From: SAR92 clade bacterium
GTDB taxonomy: Bacteria > Pseudomonadota > Gammaproteobacteria > Pseudomonadales > Porticoccaceae
Assembly: GCA_004211905.1 (NCBI GenBank)
Contig: SHBP01000011.1
Location: 1 to 57,413, forward strand
Direction of reading: 5' to 3'
Length of the DNA stretch: 57,413 nucleotides
Under the pieces are notes generated by a model that worked only from the letters and a program-made list of their open reading frames with translations, did not search any database and was not told where the DNA came from. Positions 9,040 through 17,430 of this stretch are shown one piece after another. Each line of letters starts with the position of its first letter. Position 1 is the stretch's first letter. A program made the position numbers and the translations under genes.

Positions 9040-10419
9040 ATGAATATAGCGACTGAGTCAGAGTTAAACGAGTTTATAAAAAGGTACCCAGAGATCAAGA
9101 TGCTTGAAGTTTTGATGCCAGATATGAATGGTATTATTCGCTGTAAACGCATTCCTGTAGCTGAGTTCGAAGCCTTTTATCATGATGGCGTTAAGGGGCC
9201 AGCATCGACTATGCTTTTGAATGTGCGGGGTGAATTTTGTGATGAGGTAGACTTTGCAGATGTAGAGGGCGACCCAGATATGCTAATTCATCCTATCTCC
9301 AACACCTTATCTCCGATAACCTGGCTGAAATCTGACACAGCCCAAGTACTTGGCACATTTACTCGATTGGATGGTACCCCAGCTTGGTTCGATTCTCGAA
9401 ATGTTCTAATTAAGGCTCTAGAATCACTTAGAGCAATGGGGTTAAAACCGGTTGTTGCCACAGAATTGGAATTTTACCTAATCAAAGCTGGCGACAATGC
9501 GCTACCCGAACCTTTATTAGCTAAAGTACCAGGAACTAATATTGAGCAGCCTGGAATACAGTATGCTATGGCCGAAGATCTATGGGACAACGATGCTTTC
9601 CTGGAGGATGTTAGGTTAGCTTGTGAAAGCCAAAATGTACCCATGGCGACCGTCCACTCGGAATTTTCTCCTGGTCAATTTGAAATTAACCTGCATCATG
9701 TGGATGACCCAGTAATAGCGTGTGATCATGCTGTGCTTCTTAAGCGCATTGTCAAAGGCGTTGCTCGAGAGCATGGTATGTCGGCCAGTTTTATGGCTAA
9801 GCCATTTATGGAAATACCAGGCAATGGTTTGCATATACATTTGAGTCTCTATGACGATGAAGGGATTAATGTATTTTCTGATCCAGCTTCAATGGAGGTG
9901 CCGGCGATTTCTGATAAGTTACGCCATGCCATTGGTGGGCTAGCTGAAACCATGCCTGATGCCATGGCTATCTTCGCGCCCAATGCTAACTCATATCGTC
10001 GCTTGATTCCGGGTAATTTTGCACCCTTAACACCGAATTGGGGTTATAACCATCGAGATGTGTCATTGCGTATTCCAGTGTCTGGGCATAGTGACTGCAG
10101 GGTAGAGCACCGAGTTGCCGGTGCTGATGCTAATCCTTATCTTGTGATGGCGGCGATTATCGCTGGGGTCCATCACGGCCTTAGTCAAGGGTTTGATCCA
10201 GGTGAAATGATTGCTGAGGGAGTAGAGATTGAAGAAGAAATAACGCTTCCGCGAATATGGTCATTGGCTCTTGATGAATTTGATAGCAGTGCGCTGTTGC
10301 CGCAGTATCTCGGTGAAGACTACTGCCGACTTTTTGGCACAGTGCGTAGAGGAGAATGCGAGCAATTTGCAACGCAGATCTCGAATATTGACTACGAGTG
10401 GTATTTGCGGGCCATGTAA
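9040..10419 (+). CDS. Glutamine-synthetase-like gamma-glutamyl-amine ligase (PuuA/GlnT type)
   Basis: The 459-residue protein is of type I GS fold: MLEVLMPDMNGIIRCKRIP in the N-terminal beta-grasp, ATELEFYLI carrying a metal-binding Glu, the ATP/metal motif GNGLHIHLSLYDD, and the RRLIPGNFAP and VEHRVAGADANPYL stretches. These resemble glutamate-putrescine ligase and gamma-glutamylmethylamide synthetase more than housekeeping GlnA. I place the start at ATG 9040 because an in-frame extension back to 8983 overlaps the previous gene and adds 19 residues with no family similarity. It would attach glutamate to an amine with ATP. A PuuB-type oxidase and an amidotransferase follow, consistent with a gamma-glutamylated route. 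Confidence 0.87.
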   Translation: MNIATESELNEFIKRYPEIKMLEVLMPDMNGIIRCKRIPVAEFEAFYHDGVKGPASTMLLNVRGEFCDEVDFADVEGDPDMLIHPISNTLSPITWLKSDTAQVLGTFTRLDGTPAWFDSRNVLIKALESLRAMGLKPVVATELEFYLIKAGDNALPEPLLAKVPGTNIEQPGIQYAMAEDLWDNDAFLEDVRLACESQNVPMATVHSEFSPGQFEINLHHVDDPVIACDHAVLLKRIVKGVAREHGMSASFMAKPFMEIPGNGLHIHLSLYDDEGINVFSDPASMEVPAISDKLRHAIGGLAETMPDAMAIFAPNANSYRRLIPGNFAPLTPNWGYNHRDVSLRIPVSGHSDCRVEHRVAGADANPYLVMAAIIAGVHHGLSQGFDPGEMIAEGVEIEEEITLPRIWSLALDEFDSSALLPQYLGEDYCRLFGTVRRGECEQFATQISNIDYEWYLRAM

Positions 10420-10461
10420 TGATAGTCAATTGTTGTTGGCCGTTAACTTGCAATTAAATAA

Positions 10462-10521
10462 TCATTTAATCCACTATATGCTCATTTAACAAAATATTGT
10501 ATAGTAAAACAATGCATTTAA
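10462..10521. promoter_or_regulatory. Spacer before the Rieske gene with three CATTTAA boxes and a CTATATGCTCAT motif
   Basis: The 127-base spacer 10420-10546 is very AT-rich and the only real break inside this operon. It holds TCATTTAA at 10462-10469 and again at 10482-10489, and GCATTTAA at 10514-10521. The distances of 20 and 32 bases are close to two and three helical turns. Between the first two lies CTATATGCTCAT (10474-10485), nearly the same as CTATATGCTTAT at 17345-17356 beside the TetR-GNAT gene. This looks like a regulated internal promoter, possibly bound by one of the two TetR proteins. Function is inferred only from repetition and position. Confidence 0.35.
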
Positions 10522-10546
10522 TAGACCTTAAATTTAGGCAGTGACT

Positions 10547-11809
10547 ATGAAATTTATCGCAACCGATGTTTTAGATACTCAGCAAAAAATGGTAGATAGG
10601 GCGACTGCCCAATTGGAAAAGCCGGGTTTTGCTATAGACCCATACTTTTATCGATCCCATGTCACTTATCAAACTGAACTCGAACATATCATTTACAAGA
10701 GCTGGTTATATGCCGGTCATATTAGTCAAATTGCTGCAAACGGTGATTATTTTCTGTTTGATATTGGCGAGGACTCCATCATCATCTGCAGAGATAGTAA
10801 TGGTGAAGTTCGAGCAATGCACAATATTTGTCGGCATCGTGGAGCCAGGGTCTGCGAAGAGGCGAGTGGTAACCGCCGTGCATTTGTTTGCCCTTATCAC
10901 GGTTGGGGTTATGGTACTGACGGCACTCTAAAAGCCGCACGTGACATGCATGTTATGGAAGGATTTAAACCAGAGAATTATTCTTTAAAGCAGGTTAGGC
11001 TGGTTGTTTTTCAGGGCATGATTTTTATAAATTGTGATCCAGAAGCTCCTGATTTTGTTAAACCCCTTTCAAATATTAGCGCTCAGCTCGGTGCTTATGA
11101 TCTTGAAAATGCCAAGATTGCGGAGGCAAAGACATATCGCGTTGATGCCAATTGGAAGTTATGTCTTGAGAATTATCTCGAGTGTTATCACTGCGCTAGT
11201 TCCCATAAGCACTATGCAAAGCTGCACACCTTGCAAGCACTTGCGCATAAAGTAAAACCGATTAACGAAGCTATGTGGGCAAGAGCAGAAGAAATGACAG
11301 GTGTCGCTGGTATTGCTGATGAATATTATGGTTATTATAACGATTCAGCGGATTTCGGTGCCTGCTCTTATCACAGTCGTTACGCTCTTTATGATGGTAT
11401 TCAGTCTGGTAGTAAAGATGGTTCTCCGGTGGCTCCTCTTATGGGAAATATGAAAGGTTACGACGGTGGCGCTGGAGACTTCCAGATGGGCCCGCTGACC
11501 TTTATGTTGAACTACCCTGACCACTGTGTGCTCTATCGCTTTATTCCGCGCAGTATTACCGAAACTGATATGGAGCTCGTGTGGTATGTGAACGGGGATG
11601 CCGAAGAAGGTGTTGACTACAATAAGGAAGATCTTACTTGGTTGTGGCACAACACAACCCTTGAAGATGAATTCATTATTACAAGAAATAGCGAAGGCGT
11701 TAATTCGCAGTTTTTTGAGCCTGGCCCTTATCATCCTGAACACGAATCTACCTTAAATGAGTTCGTCACTTGGTATCTGAAGGCGCTGTCACAGTTACAG
11801 GCAAGCTAA
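10547..11809 (+). CDS. Rieske non-heme iron oxygenase, alpha subunit (quaternary-amine monooxygenase-like)
   Basis: The 420-residue protein has a complete Rieske cluster motif, ICRHRGARVC to FVCPYHGW, with ligands Cys95, His97, Cys115 and His118. The mononuclear iron site ENYLECYHCASSH gives His215 and His220, with the bridging acid Glu212. The C-terminal EFVTWYLKAL and the overall layout resemble glycine-betaine or carnitine-type monooxygenases (GbcA/CntA-like) rather than aromatic dioxygenases. I chose ATG 10547 over GTG 10541 because the AGG at 10536-10538 is 8 bases from the ATG and only 2 from the GTG. It would cleave or demethylate an N-methylated substrate using O2. No ferredoxin reductase partner is encoded in the window. 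Confidence 0.88.
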   Translation: MKFIATDVLDTQQKMVDRATAQLEKPGFAIDPYFYRSHVTYQTELEHIIYKSWLYAGHISQIAANGDYFLFDIGEDSIIICRDSNGEVRAMHNICRHRGARVCEEASGNRRAFVCPYHGWGYGTDGTLKAARDMHVMEGFKPENYSLKQVRLVVFQGMIFINCDPEAPDFVKPLSNISAQLGAYDLENAKIAEAKTYRVDANWKLCLENYLECYHCASSHKHYAKLHTLQALAHKVKPINEAMWARAEEMTGVAGIADEYYGYYNDSADFGACSYHSRYALYDGIQSGSKDGSPVAPLMGNMKGYDGGAGDFQMGPLTFMLNYPDHCVLYRFIPRSITETDMELVWYVNGDAEEGVDYNKEDLTWLWHNTTLEDEFIITRNSEGVNSQFFEPGPYHPEHESTLNEFVTWYLKALSQLQAS

Positions 11810-11827
11810 AAAAGAAAAGGTTATCGG

Positions 11828-13111
11828 ATGTTTTTAAAGGCAACGGCAGACACTAAAGAGCATGCACCATCTTATTATGCCGCTACTGCAAACTGGCAAA
11901 CAGACTACCCTCAACTGGAGAATGATATAGACGTTGATGTGGTAGTGGTTGGCGGAGGTTTCAGTGGAGTCGCTACCACGGTCGAGTTGTGTGAGCGAGG
12001 TTATAACGTCGCATTGATAGAGTCCAACCGTATTGGCTGGGGCGCAAGTGGCCGCAATGGGGGTCAGATTATCGGTGGCTATGGCCAAGACCCCAGTGCG
12101 TTTCGTTCAACCATTGGTGAGGAAGGTGTCGATGTTGTTGAAAAAATGGGCGTGGAATGTGTTGAGATCATCAAGGCGCGTATTGAAAAATATAATATAG
12201 ATTGTGACTTAAAGTGGGGTTATTGCGAAGTTGGGTTAAAGAAGCGACATCTTAAAGCGTACCGGGAGTGGGCAAAGGAAGATTCTGCTATAGAGCTTCT
12301 CAATCGCGATGAGCTTAAAGGATATATTAATTCAGATATCTATATTGGTGGCTACTATCGCAAAGATTGGGGTCACATTCAGCCTCTAAACCTTTGTATT
12401 GGTGAAGCCAGAGCGGCTGAGTCAATGGGTGCAAAAATTTTTGAGCAGTCAGAGATAATAAACATTACCTACGGCGATCATCCCGCTGTTCATACAGATA
12501 AGGGTTCGATCAAGGGCAATCATGTCATTCTCTGTGGTAATGCTTATATGAGCAATTTAGTGCCCTATCTAGATGCGAGAGTATTACCTGCTACTAGCTG
12601 CATTATCGCGACTGAACCCCTCTCTAGGGATCAAATAGCACAGACTATGGTTCGTGATGTTGCAGTATGTGATTCTCGTACAGCGTTGGATTACTACCGC
12701 TTGTCAGCAGACAAGAGGCTTTTATTTGGTGGCTTATCTAACTATTCTGGTCTAGAGCCGGTTAATTTTGAGGCTGTCATGCGATCTAAAATGGCCAAGG
12801 TCTTCCCAAGTTTGAAAGATATCAGAATTGACTACAGTTGGTCTGGAAAAATGGGTATTAGTGTTCGACGAATGCCGCAGATAGGAAGAATCAAAGGCAG
12901 CAATGTCCTCTATATTAGTGGGTACTCGGGTCACGGTGTTGCTCCGACTCACATGACAGGCCGGATACTTGCCGAGGCAGTGGATGGAAATACCCATCGC
13001 TTTGATATTATGGACAAGATGTTTCATATGCCATGGCCAGGTGGGAAGTTACTGCGTCGCCCAGCTATGGCAGTGGGTATGATGTGGTATAAAACGCTTG
13101 ATGCTTTGTGA
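11828..13111 (+). CDS. FAD-dependent amine oxidase, PuuB-like (DAO family)
   Basis: The 427-residue protein has the PuuB-type N-terminus HAPSYYAAT, the dinucleotide motif VVVVGGGFSGVATTVEL (about 38-54) and the hallmark WGASGRNGGQ at residues 71-80. The C-terminal FAD contact is YISGYSGHGVAPTHMTG. Length and motifs match gamma-glutamylputrescine oxidoreductase, which oxidises a gamma-glutamyl amine to the aldehyde and makes H2O2. It sits 18 bases after the Rieske gene and 9 before an amidotransferase gene, in the same operon as the PuuA-like ligase. The actual amine could differ from putrescine given the Rieske oxygenase and GcvT-family neighbours. Confidence 0.87.
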   Translation: MFLKATADTKEHAPSYYAATANWQTDYPQLENDIDVDVVVVGGGFSGVATTVELCERGYNVALIESNRIGWGASGRNGGQIIGGYGQDPSAFRSTIGEEGVDVVEKMGVECVEIIKARIEKYNIDCDLKWGYCEVGLKKRHLKAYREWAKEDSAIELLNRDELKGYINSDIYIGGYYRKDWGHIQPLNLCIGEARAAESMGAKIFEQSEIINITYGDHPAVHTDKGSIKGNHVILCGNAYMSNLVPYLDARVLPATSCIIATEPLSRDQIAQTMVRDVAVCDSRTALDYYRLSADKRLLFGGLSNYSGLEPVNFEAVMRSKMAKVFPSLKDIRIDYSWSGKMGISVRRMPQIGRIKGSNVLYISGYSGHGVAPTHMTGRILAEAVDGNTHRFDIMDKMFHMPWPGGKLLRRPAMAVGMMWYKTLDAL

Positions 13112-13120
13112 GGCCAACCC

Positions 13121-13831
13121 ATGACTAGAGAGGTATTGGTCTTCTTGCACATGGACGATAAGAACTCAGGTTATATAGGCGACTATTTTCAGCGGCAAAA
13201 AATTCCTTTTCGAATTATTCGTAGTTATGCTGACGAGGCTGTCCCTCGATTAGATGGCAGCATAGCTGGTTTGGTCTTCATGGGCGGAGTAATGAGCGCC
13301 AATGATGACATTTCTTGGATAAAACAAGAAATTGATCTTATTCGCGCAGCGGTTCAAGCAAATATACCGGTCCTGGGACACTGCTTGGGTGGACAATTAA
13401 TCAGCAGGGCTTTGGGCTCGCCAGTGACAACCAATCCAGTAGGAGAGGTAGGTTGGCATCAATGTTTCAAACAGAACAATAGTCGAAGTGTTGAGTGGTT
13501 GGGTGATATCGACAACTCCTTCATGATGTTCCACTGGCACTATGAGACTTTCGCAATCCCCGACAAGGCTCAGCTTTTATTTTCCTCCGACCACTGCCAC
13601 AATCAAGCCTATAGCTATGGTGATAATGTTCTTGCTATGCAGGGCCACGTTGAGATGACCAAGCCGCTGTTGACTGACTGGATTACTCGGTGGCGAGATG
13701 ATTTGCAAGTGACGGCTCCTAGCATTCAGAATCATGAGCAGATCAAAACACCTCTGTCGGCCAATATAGTTGAGCTTAATCAGGTTGCTGAGCAACTCTA
13801 TAAGCGATGGTCATCAACACTATCTCTTTAA
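13121..13831 (+). CDS. Class I glutamine amidotransferase-like hydrolase
   Basis: The 236-residue single-domain protein has the class I GATase nucleophile elbow VLGHCLGGQLISRAL with Cys88 and the His-Glu pair in MQGHVEMT (His175, Glu177), so the Cys-His-Glu triad is complete. The N-terminal part (LDGSIAGLVFMGGVMSANDD) matches stand-alone GMP-synthase-like amidotransferases. It is not the PuuD/peptidase C26 subfamily by its motifs, but in this operon it could do the equivalent job of removing glutamate from a gamma-glutamyl intermediate. No synthetase partner domain is attached. Family certain, substrate inferred. Confidence 0.82.
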   Translation: MTREVLVFLHMDDKNSGYIGDYFQRQKIPFRIIRSYADEAVPRLDGSIAGLVFMGGVMSANDDISWIKQEIDLIRAAVQANIPVLGHCLGGQLISRALGSPVTTNPVGEVGWHQCFKQNNSRSVEWLGDIDNSFMMFHWHYETFAIPDKAQLLFSSDHCHNQAYSYGDNVLAMQGHVEMTKPLLTDWITRWRDDLQVTAPSIQNHEQIKTPLSANIVELNQVAEQLYKRWSSTLSL

Positions 13832-13849
13832 AACTCTAGGGTAAATACT

Positions 13850-15235
13850 GTGAAAACTGAAGGTTATCGAGACAAATACAATCAGCACCTGTTGCACCCC
13901 TGGGGAGATCTTGGAACCTTAGGTGAAGACGATCAGAGTTCAGTGATTACCCGAGGTGAGGGTATTTATATCTACGATGCTGAGGGCAATAGGCTTCTAG
14001 ATGGGCCGGCTGGTATGTGGTGTATGCAGACAGGCTATGGTCGCCAAGAGATTGCCGATGCTGTGTCCAATCAAATTATGGACTTGAGCTATGCTACATC
14101 GTTCACGGTGATCAACAACCGAGAGGTTGAGTTAGCGGAACGCATTGCCAAAGAGACCCCGGGGGATCTTAATCGTATCTACTTCACCACAGGGGGATCC
14201 ACTGCGGTAGATTCAGCATTGCGGCTGTGTCAATTAGCCAGCAATATAAACGGCCAGCCTCAACGCAAACATATTATCACTCGAGAAAAAGCCTATCACG
14301 GCAGTACATACTTAGCTGCTTCTATTACAGGTAAAGAGCGTGACAAAACTGCAATGGACATAAAGCGCGAAGGCATTCATTTTCTGTCAGCTCCGTGTCA
14401 TTTTTATCACCCACAATTTGACACCGAAGCGGCGTTTTGTGACTTCTTGGTAAATGAGTTAGAACAAAAAATTCTTGAAATTGGGCCGGACAATGTCATG
14501 TGCTTTATTGCCGAGCCCATTCTTGCTAGTGGTGGGGTCATTGTGCCGCCAGCAGATTATAACTATCGCTGCTGGGAGATGGTTAAAAAGTACAACATTA
14601 TTTACATTGCCGACGAGGTGGTCACTGCCTTTGGACGGCTTGGTCACTGGTTTGCCTCTGAGGAGGTGTTTGGTATCGTCCCTGACATCATTATTTTCGC
14701 CAAGGGTGTCACCTCAGGCTATATCCCCATGGGCGGTTATGCGGTCTCTGAATCTCTACTTGAGACCTTCACTGGTGATAATGCTGATGGCTGCCTCTAT
14801 TCTAATGGCTATACCTGGGGTGGTAGTCCCGTTGCTTGTGCCGCAGCTCTGGCTAGTTGGGATATTATTGAAAATGAAAATATATTGGATACTGTTCACC
14901 AAGTAGGGCCTTATTTTCAACAACAACTTCGCACCCTTCAGGATATTCCCTTAGTTGGTAATGTTCGCGGTGAAGGTCTTATGGCTGCGGTAGAGATGAC
15001 CATAGAGGGCCATAACGAAGATGATCTGTTGGCTAAAGACTACGCCATCGGTGAGATGGTTGATCAGCACTGTCAGCGGTTGGGGCTACTGGTGAGACCG
15101 TTCATTAATATCTGCATTATTTCACCGCCACTGATTATTACCAAACAGCAGGTCGATGAGTTAGTCTCTATACTGCGCAAAGGGTTAGAGCTTGCCATGA
15201 ATGATTTACGAGAGCAGGGTATCTGGGTCGATTAA
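13850..15235 (+). CDS. Class III (omega) aminotransferase, putrescine/beta-alanine--pyruvate type
   Basis: The 461-residue PLP enzyme has the expected motifs: FTTGGSTAVDSALRL, the catalytic-region Asp in IIYIADEVVTAFGRLG, and the Schiff-base lysine in IIFAKGVTSGYIPMGG (Lys285). It most resembles omega-amino acid--pyruvate aminotransferases such as SpuC, which transaminate polyamines. The start is GTG at 13850 with AGGG 8 bases upstream. It stands between the amidotransferase and SpeB genes and could deaminate a diamine or omega-amino acid produced by the preceding steps. Confidence 0.87.
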   Translation: MKTEGYRDKYNQHLLHPWGDLGTLGEDDQSSVITRGEGIYIYDAEGNRLLDGPAGMWCMQTGYGRQEIADAVSNQIMDLSYATSFTVINNREVELAERIAKETPGDLNRIYFTTGGSTAVDSALRLCQLASNINGQPQRKHIITREKAYHGSTYLAASITGKERDKTAMDIKREGIHFLSAPCHFYHPQFDTEAAFCDFLVNELEQKILEIGPDNVMCFIAEPILASGGVIVPPADYNYRCWEMVKKYNIIYIADEVVTAFGRLGHWFASEEVFGIVPDIIIFAKGVTSGYIPMGGYAVSESLLETFTGDNADGCLYSNGYTWGGSPVACAAALASWDIIENENILDTVHQVGPYFQQQLRTLQDIPLVGNVRGEGLMAAVEMTIEGHNEDDLLAKDYAIGEMVDQHCQRLGLLVRPFINICIISPPLIITKQQVDELVSILRKGLELAMNDLREQGIWVD

Positions 15236-15273
15236 TAAAAACACAGGTTGTTAGTGCCAAAGAGGAGTGTCCC

Positions 15274-16200
15274 ATGTCAGATGAAGAGATTTTCGAGAGT
15301 TACTCAATGTTTGCTAATACCTTTAGTTACCTAGGGCTTCCTATATCCAGAGATATCAAAGCTGCTGACCTTGTGGTGATGGGAATTCCCTATGATTTAG
15401 GTACTACAGGCAGAGCGGGTACTCGTCATGGACCTCAAAGTATTCGTGCAGCATCGGCTAACCTGCGTTGGGAAGAGAAGCGCTGGCCATGGCCGTTCAA
15501 GGCATTGGATAAGATCAATGCTATTGACTATGGTGATATTGAATTCAAGCCCAGTGAATCAGCGTCAATGATCGACACTGTTATTGAGCACGTTGGAGCT
15601 ATTCACCAACAGGGTAAGAAAACCCTGAGTTTTGGCGGCGATCATTTTGTTACCCTACCCTTACTGCGAGCGGTACATCAATATCATGGCCCCGTGGCTT
15701 TAGTGCACTTTGATGCTCATACCGATACCTATACACCTGAGGACGACACGACATCATGTTATGACCACGGATGTATGTTTTATTATGCCCCCAAAGAGGG
15801 GTTGATTGACCCCAATCACTCAATTCAGATTGGTATTCGCACTGAATACACGACTGATAGTCATTTATTCCAAGTGATTGATGCTACCCACACTAATGCC
15901 CTAACCAGTGAAGAAATAGTAGCGCAAATAAAAAGCAGGGTGGGCGATATGCCCGTCTATATTACCTTTGATATTGATTGTTTAGATCCGGCTTACGCTC
16001 CGGGCACAGGCACCCCGGTCGTTGGTGGAATAACCACAGATAAAGCGATGAATATTCTTCGAGGGTTAGCAGGCATTAACATTGTTGGCGCTGATGTAGT
16101 TGAGGTGGCACCGGCCTACGACCACGCTGATATCACCGCTTTGGCGGGGGCTACTATTGGCCTTGAAATGATCTATTTAATGGCATCGACAGCAGATTAG
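15274..16200 (+). CDS. speB: Agmatinase (agmatine ureohydrolase)
   Basis: The 308-residue protein is collinear with E. coli SpeB over its full length. Shared stretches include TGRAGTRHGPQSIR, LSFGGDHFVTLPLLRA, VHFDAHTDTY, GLIDPNHSIQIGIRTE and TFDIDCLDPAYAPGTGTP. The binuclear manganese ligands are visible: His124, Asp147, His149, Asp151, Asp233 and Asp235. It would hydrolyse agmatine to putrescine and urea in the cytoplasm. It is the last gene of the rightward amine operon and converges with the TetR-GNAT gene, their stops being 4 bases apart. A related guanidino substrate such as guanidinobutyrate remains possible. Confidence 0.9.
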   Translation: MSDEEIFESYSMFANTFSYLGLPISRDIKAADLVVMGIPYDLGTTGRAGTRHGPQSIRAASANLRWEEKRWPWPFKALDKINAIDYGDIEFKPSESASMIDTVIEHVGAIHQQGKKTLSFGGDHFVTLPLLRAVHQYHGPVALVHFDAHTDTYTPEDDTTSCYDHGCMFYYAPKEGLIDPNHSIQIGIRTEYTTDSHLFQVIDATHTNALTSEEIVAQIKSRVGDMPVYITFDIDCLDPAYAPGTGTPVVGGITTDKAMNILRGLAGINIVGADVVEVAPAYDHADITALAGATIGLEMIYLMASTAD

Positions 16201-16204
16201 AGGC

Positions 16205-17299
16205 CTATACTTCCAGAGAGTATTTGTAAAACTCAGTATCTCTTATGTAGCCTAAAGATTCATAGAGTTGTTGTGCATTGACGTTATTAATCTCTGTCTC
16301 AAGATCAATCCGAGATGCACCTGAAGCCTTAGCGTGAGCAAGAGCGCTGTTCATTAATGCTTTTCCAGCACCTAATCGTCGAGCATCTTGTTGGACGTAG
16401 AGATCGTAAAGTACACAGATCGGAGCAGCGTCTACACTGCAGTAGGTGCTGTAAAGCTGAGTAAAGCCAACAGGCCGCTCATCTACTCGTGCTACAAAGA
16501 TCACTGAAGTGTCTGTACTTATGCGCTCATTAATATAGTTTTTAGCTAAGGCAACATTACTATTTTGTTCATAGAACTGTCGATATTGATCAAATAATAC
16601 AGCCACAACATCTGTATCCTCTGCTGAGGCTCTAGCCACTTCGATGCTCGACACCGCTTGATCTTGGGTATCTTTATGGACAGGCATGCTGTAGCACCAA
16701 GGAAAGATACTAGCTAAAAAGCTCAGGCATACTTGGCGGGCGTCATCGCGATCATAACTCTCGCCGGCAAAAAGAATTTCTTTCCAGACCTCATCAGTAA
16801 TACCAGAAATAGCATTAGCAATAGCTCGGGCACTGATGTCAGATTGTTTGCCAGCATCAGCAATAATTTGTTCGCACAGATTGAGTATTAATTTGAAGTT
16901 TTGTCGATCTAAATTGCCGCGAATACGCTGGTAATCCTCCCTGCCTCTGCTTTCAGAATCAAACGCATGCCAAACCGCCATTTTTCGATGCTCAGTGATG
17001 TCAGGATCTAAAGACGCATCAATAATAGCCGCCAATCGTTTTGCAGGATCTGGCCCAGCGCCTTGCAAAGCATTAGCAATACCGCGATCAAATTCTTCTG
17101 AGACAAAGTTTAAGGTCTCAAGTAACAGGGATTCTTTGCTATCAAAATGAAAATTGACGGTTCCCGCTGTTAAGCCCGCAATCGAACTAATCTTAGCCAG
17201 TGTTAGCTTAGAGAGGCCAAACTCGGCAATGGCAGTAATGGTGGCATCAATCAGAAGATTTCTACGCTCCTGATGATTATCAGGGTTGGTGGTTGCCAT
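16205..17299 (-). CDS. TetR-family regulator fused in frame to a GNAT N-acetyltransferase
   Basis: The 364-residue protein is about 150 residues longer than a normal TetR. Residues 10-60 form the helix-turn-helix (LTLAKISSIAGLTAGTVNFH), and about 60-200 are a BetI-type ligand domain with KMAVWHAFDSE. A polar linker (about 204-217) leads to a GNAT domain (218-364) with the acetyl-CoA loop QQDARRLGAGKAL (303-315) and the C-terminal NNVNAQQLYESLGY. The reading frame is continuous with no internal stop or shift. The GNAT half resembles small-molecule amine acetyltransferases. It is divergent from the aminotransferase at 17431 and probably controls it. An acetyltransferase that modifies the regulator's own inducer would be a neat feedback, but that is speculation. 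Confidence 0.88.
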   Translation of the reverse strand: MATTNPDNHQERRNLLIDATITAIAEFGLSKLTLAKISSIAGLTAGTVNFHFDSKESLLLETLNFVSEEFDRGIANALQGAGPDPAKRLAAIIDASLDPDITEHRKMAVWHAFDSESRGREDYQRIRGNLDRQNFKLILNLCEQIIADAGKQSDISARAIANAISGITDEVWKEILFAGESYDRDDARQVCLSFLASIFPWCYSMPVHKDTQDQAVSSIEVARASAEDTDVVAVLFDQYRQFYEQNSNVALAKNYINERISTDTSVIFVARVDERPVGFTQLYSTYCSVDAAPICVLYDLYVQQDARRLGAGKALMNSALAHAKASGASRIDLETEINNVNAQQLYESLGYIRDTEFYKYSLEV

Positions 17300-17344
17300 A
17301 AGAATAGTCCCATTAATTGACTAATTGAATGCCTGTTTAAACCT

Positions 17345-17360
17345 CTATATGCTTATATAG
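17345..17360. promoter_or_regulatory. Candidate operator in the TetR-GNAT/aminotransferase divergent spacer
   Basis: CTATAT-GCTT-ATATAG is a perfect 6-bp inverted repeat in the 131-base spacer between the divergent starts at 17299 and 17431. Its first 12 bases, CTATATGCTTAT, recur with one change (CTATATGCTCAT) at 10474-10485 upstream of the Rieske gene. Shared use by the TetR-GNAT regulator is a reasonable inference. The AT-rich sequence could also serve as a -10 region by chance. Confidence 0.35.
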
Positions 17361-17430
17361 TGTGACACAGCTCAGCGATAAGCAACCCTTATTATGATTT
17401 ATGGCACTTCTAACAACAGGACGTATGATT

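Noticed and set aside
10462-10521. CRISPR-like repeats
   Set aside because: The three repeats are only 7-8 bases with unequal short spacing, so they are at most regulator half-sites.
13121-13831. PuuD (gamma-glutamyl-GABA hydrolase)
   Set aside because: Motifs fit GMP-synthase-like class I amidotransferases rather than the C26 PuuD subfamily; only the operon position suggests a similar role.
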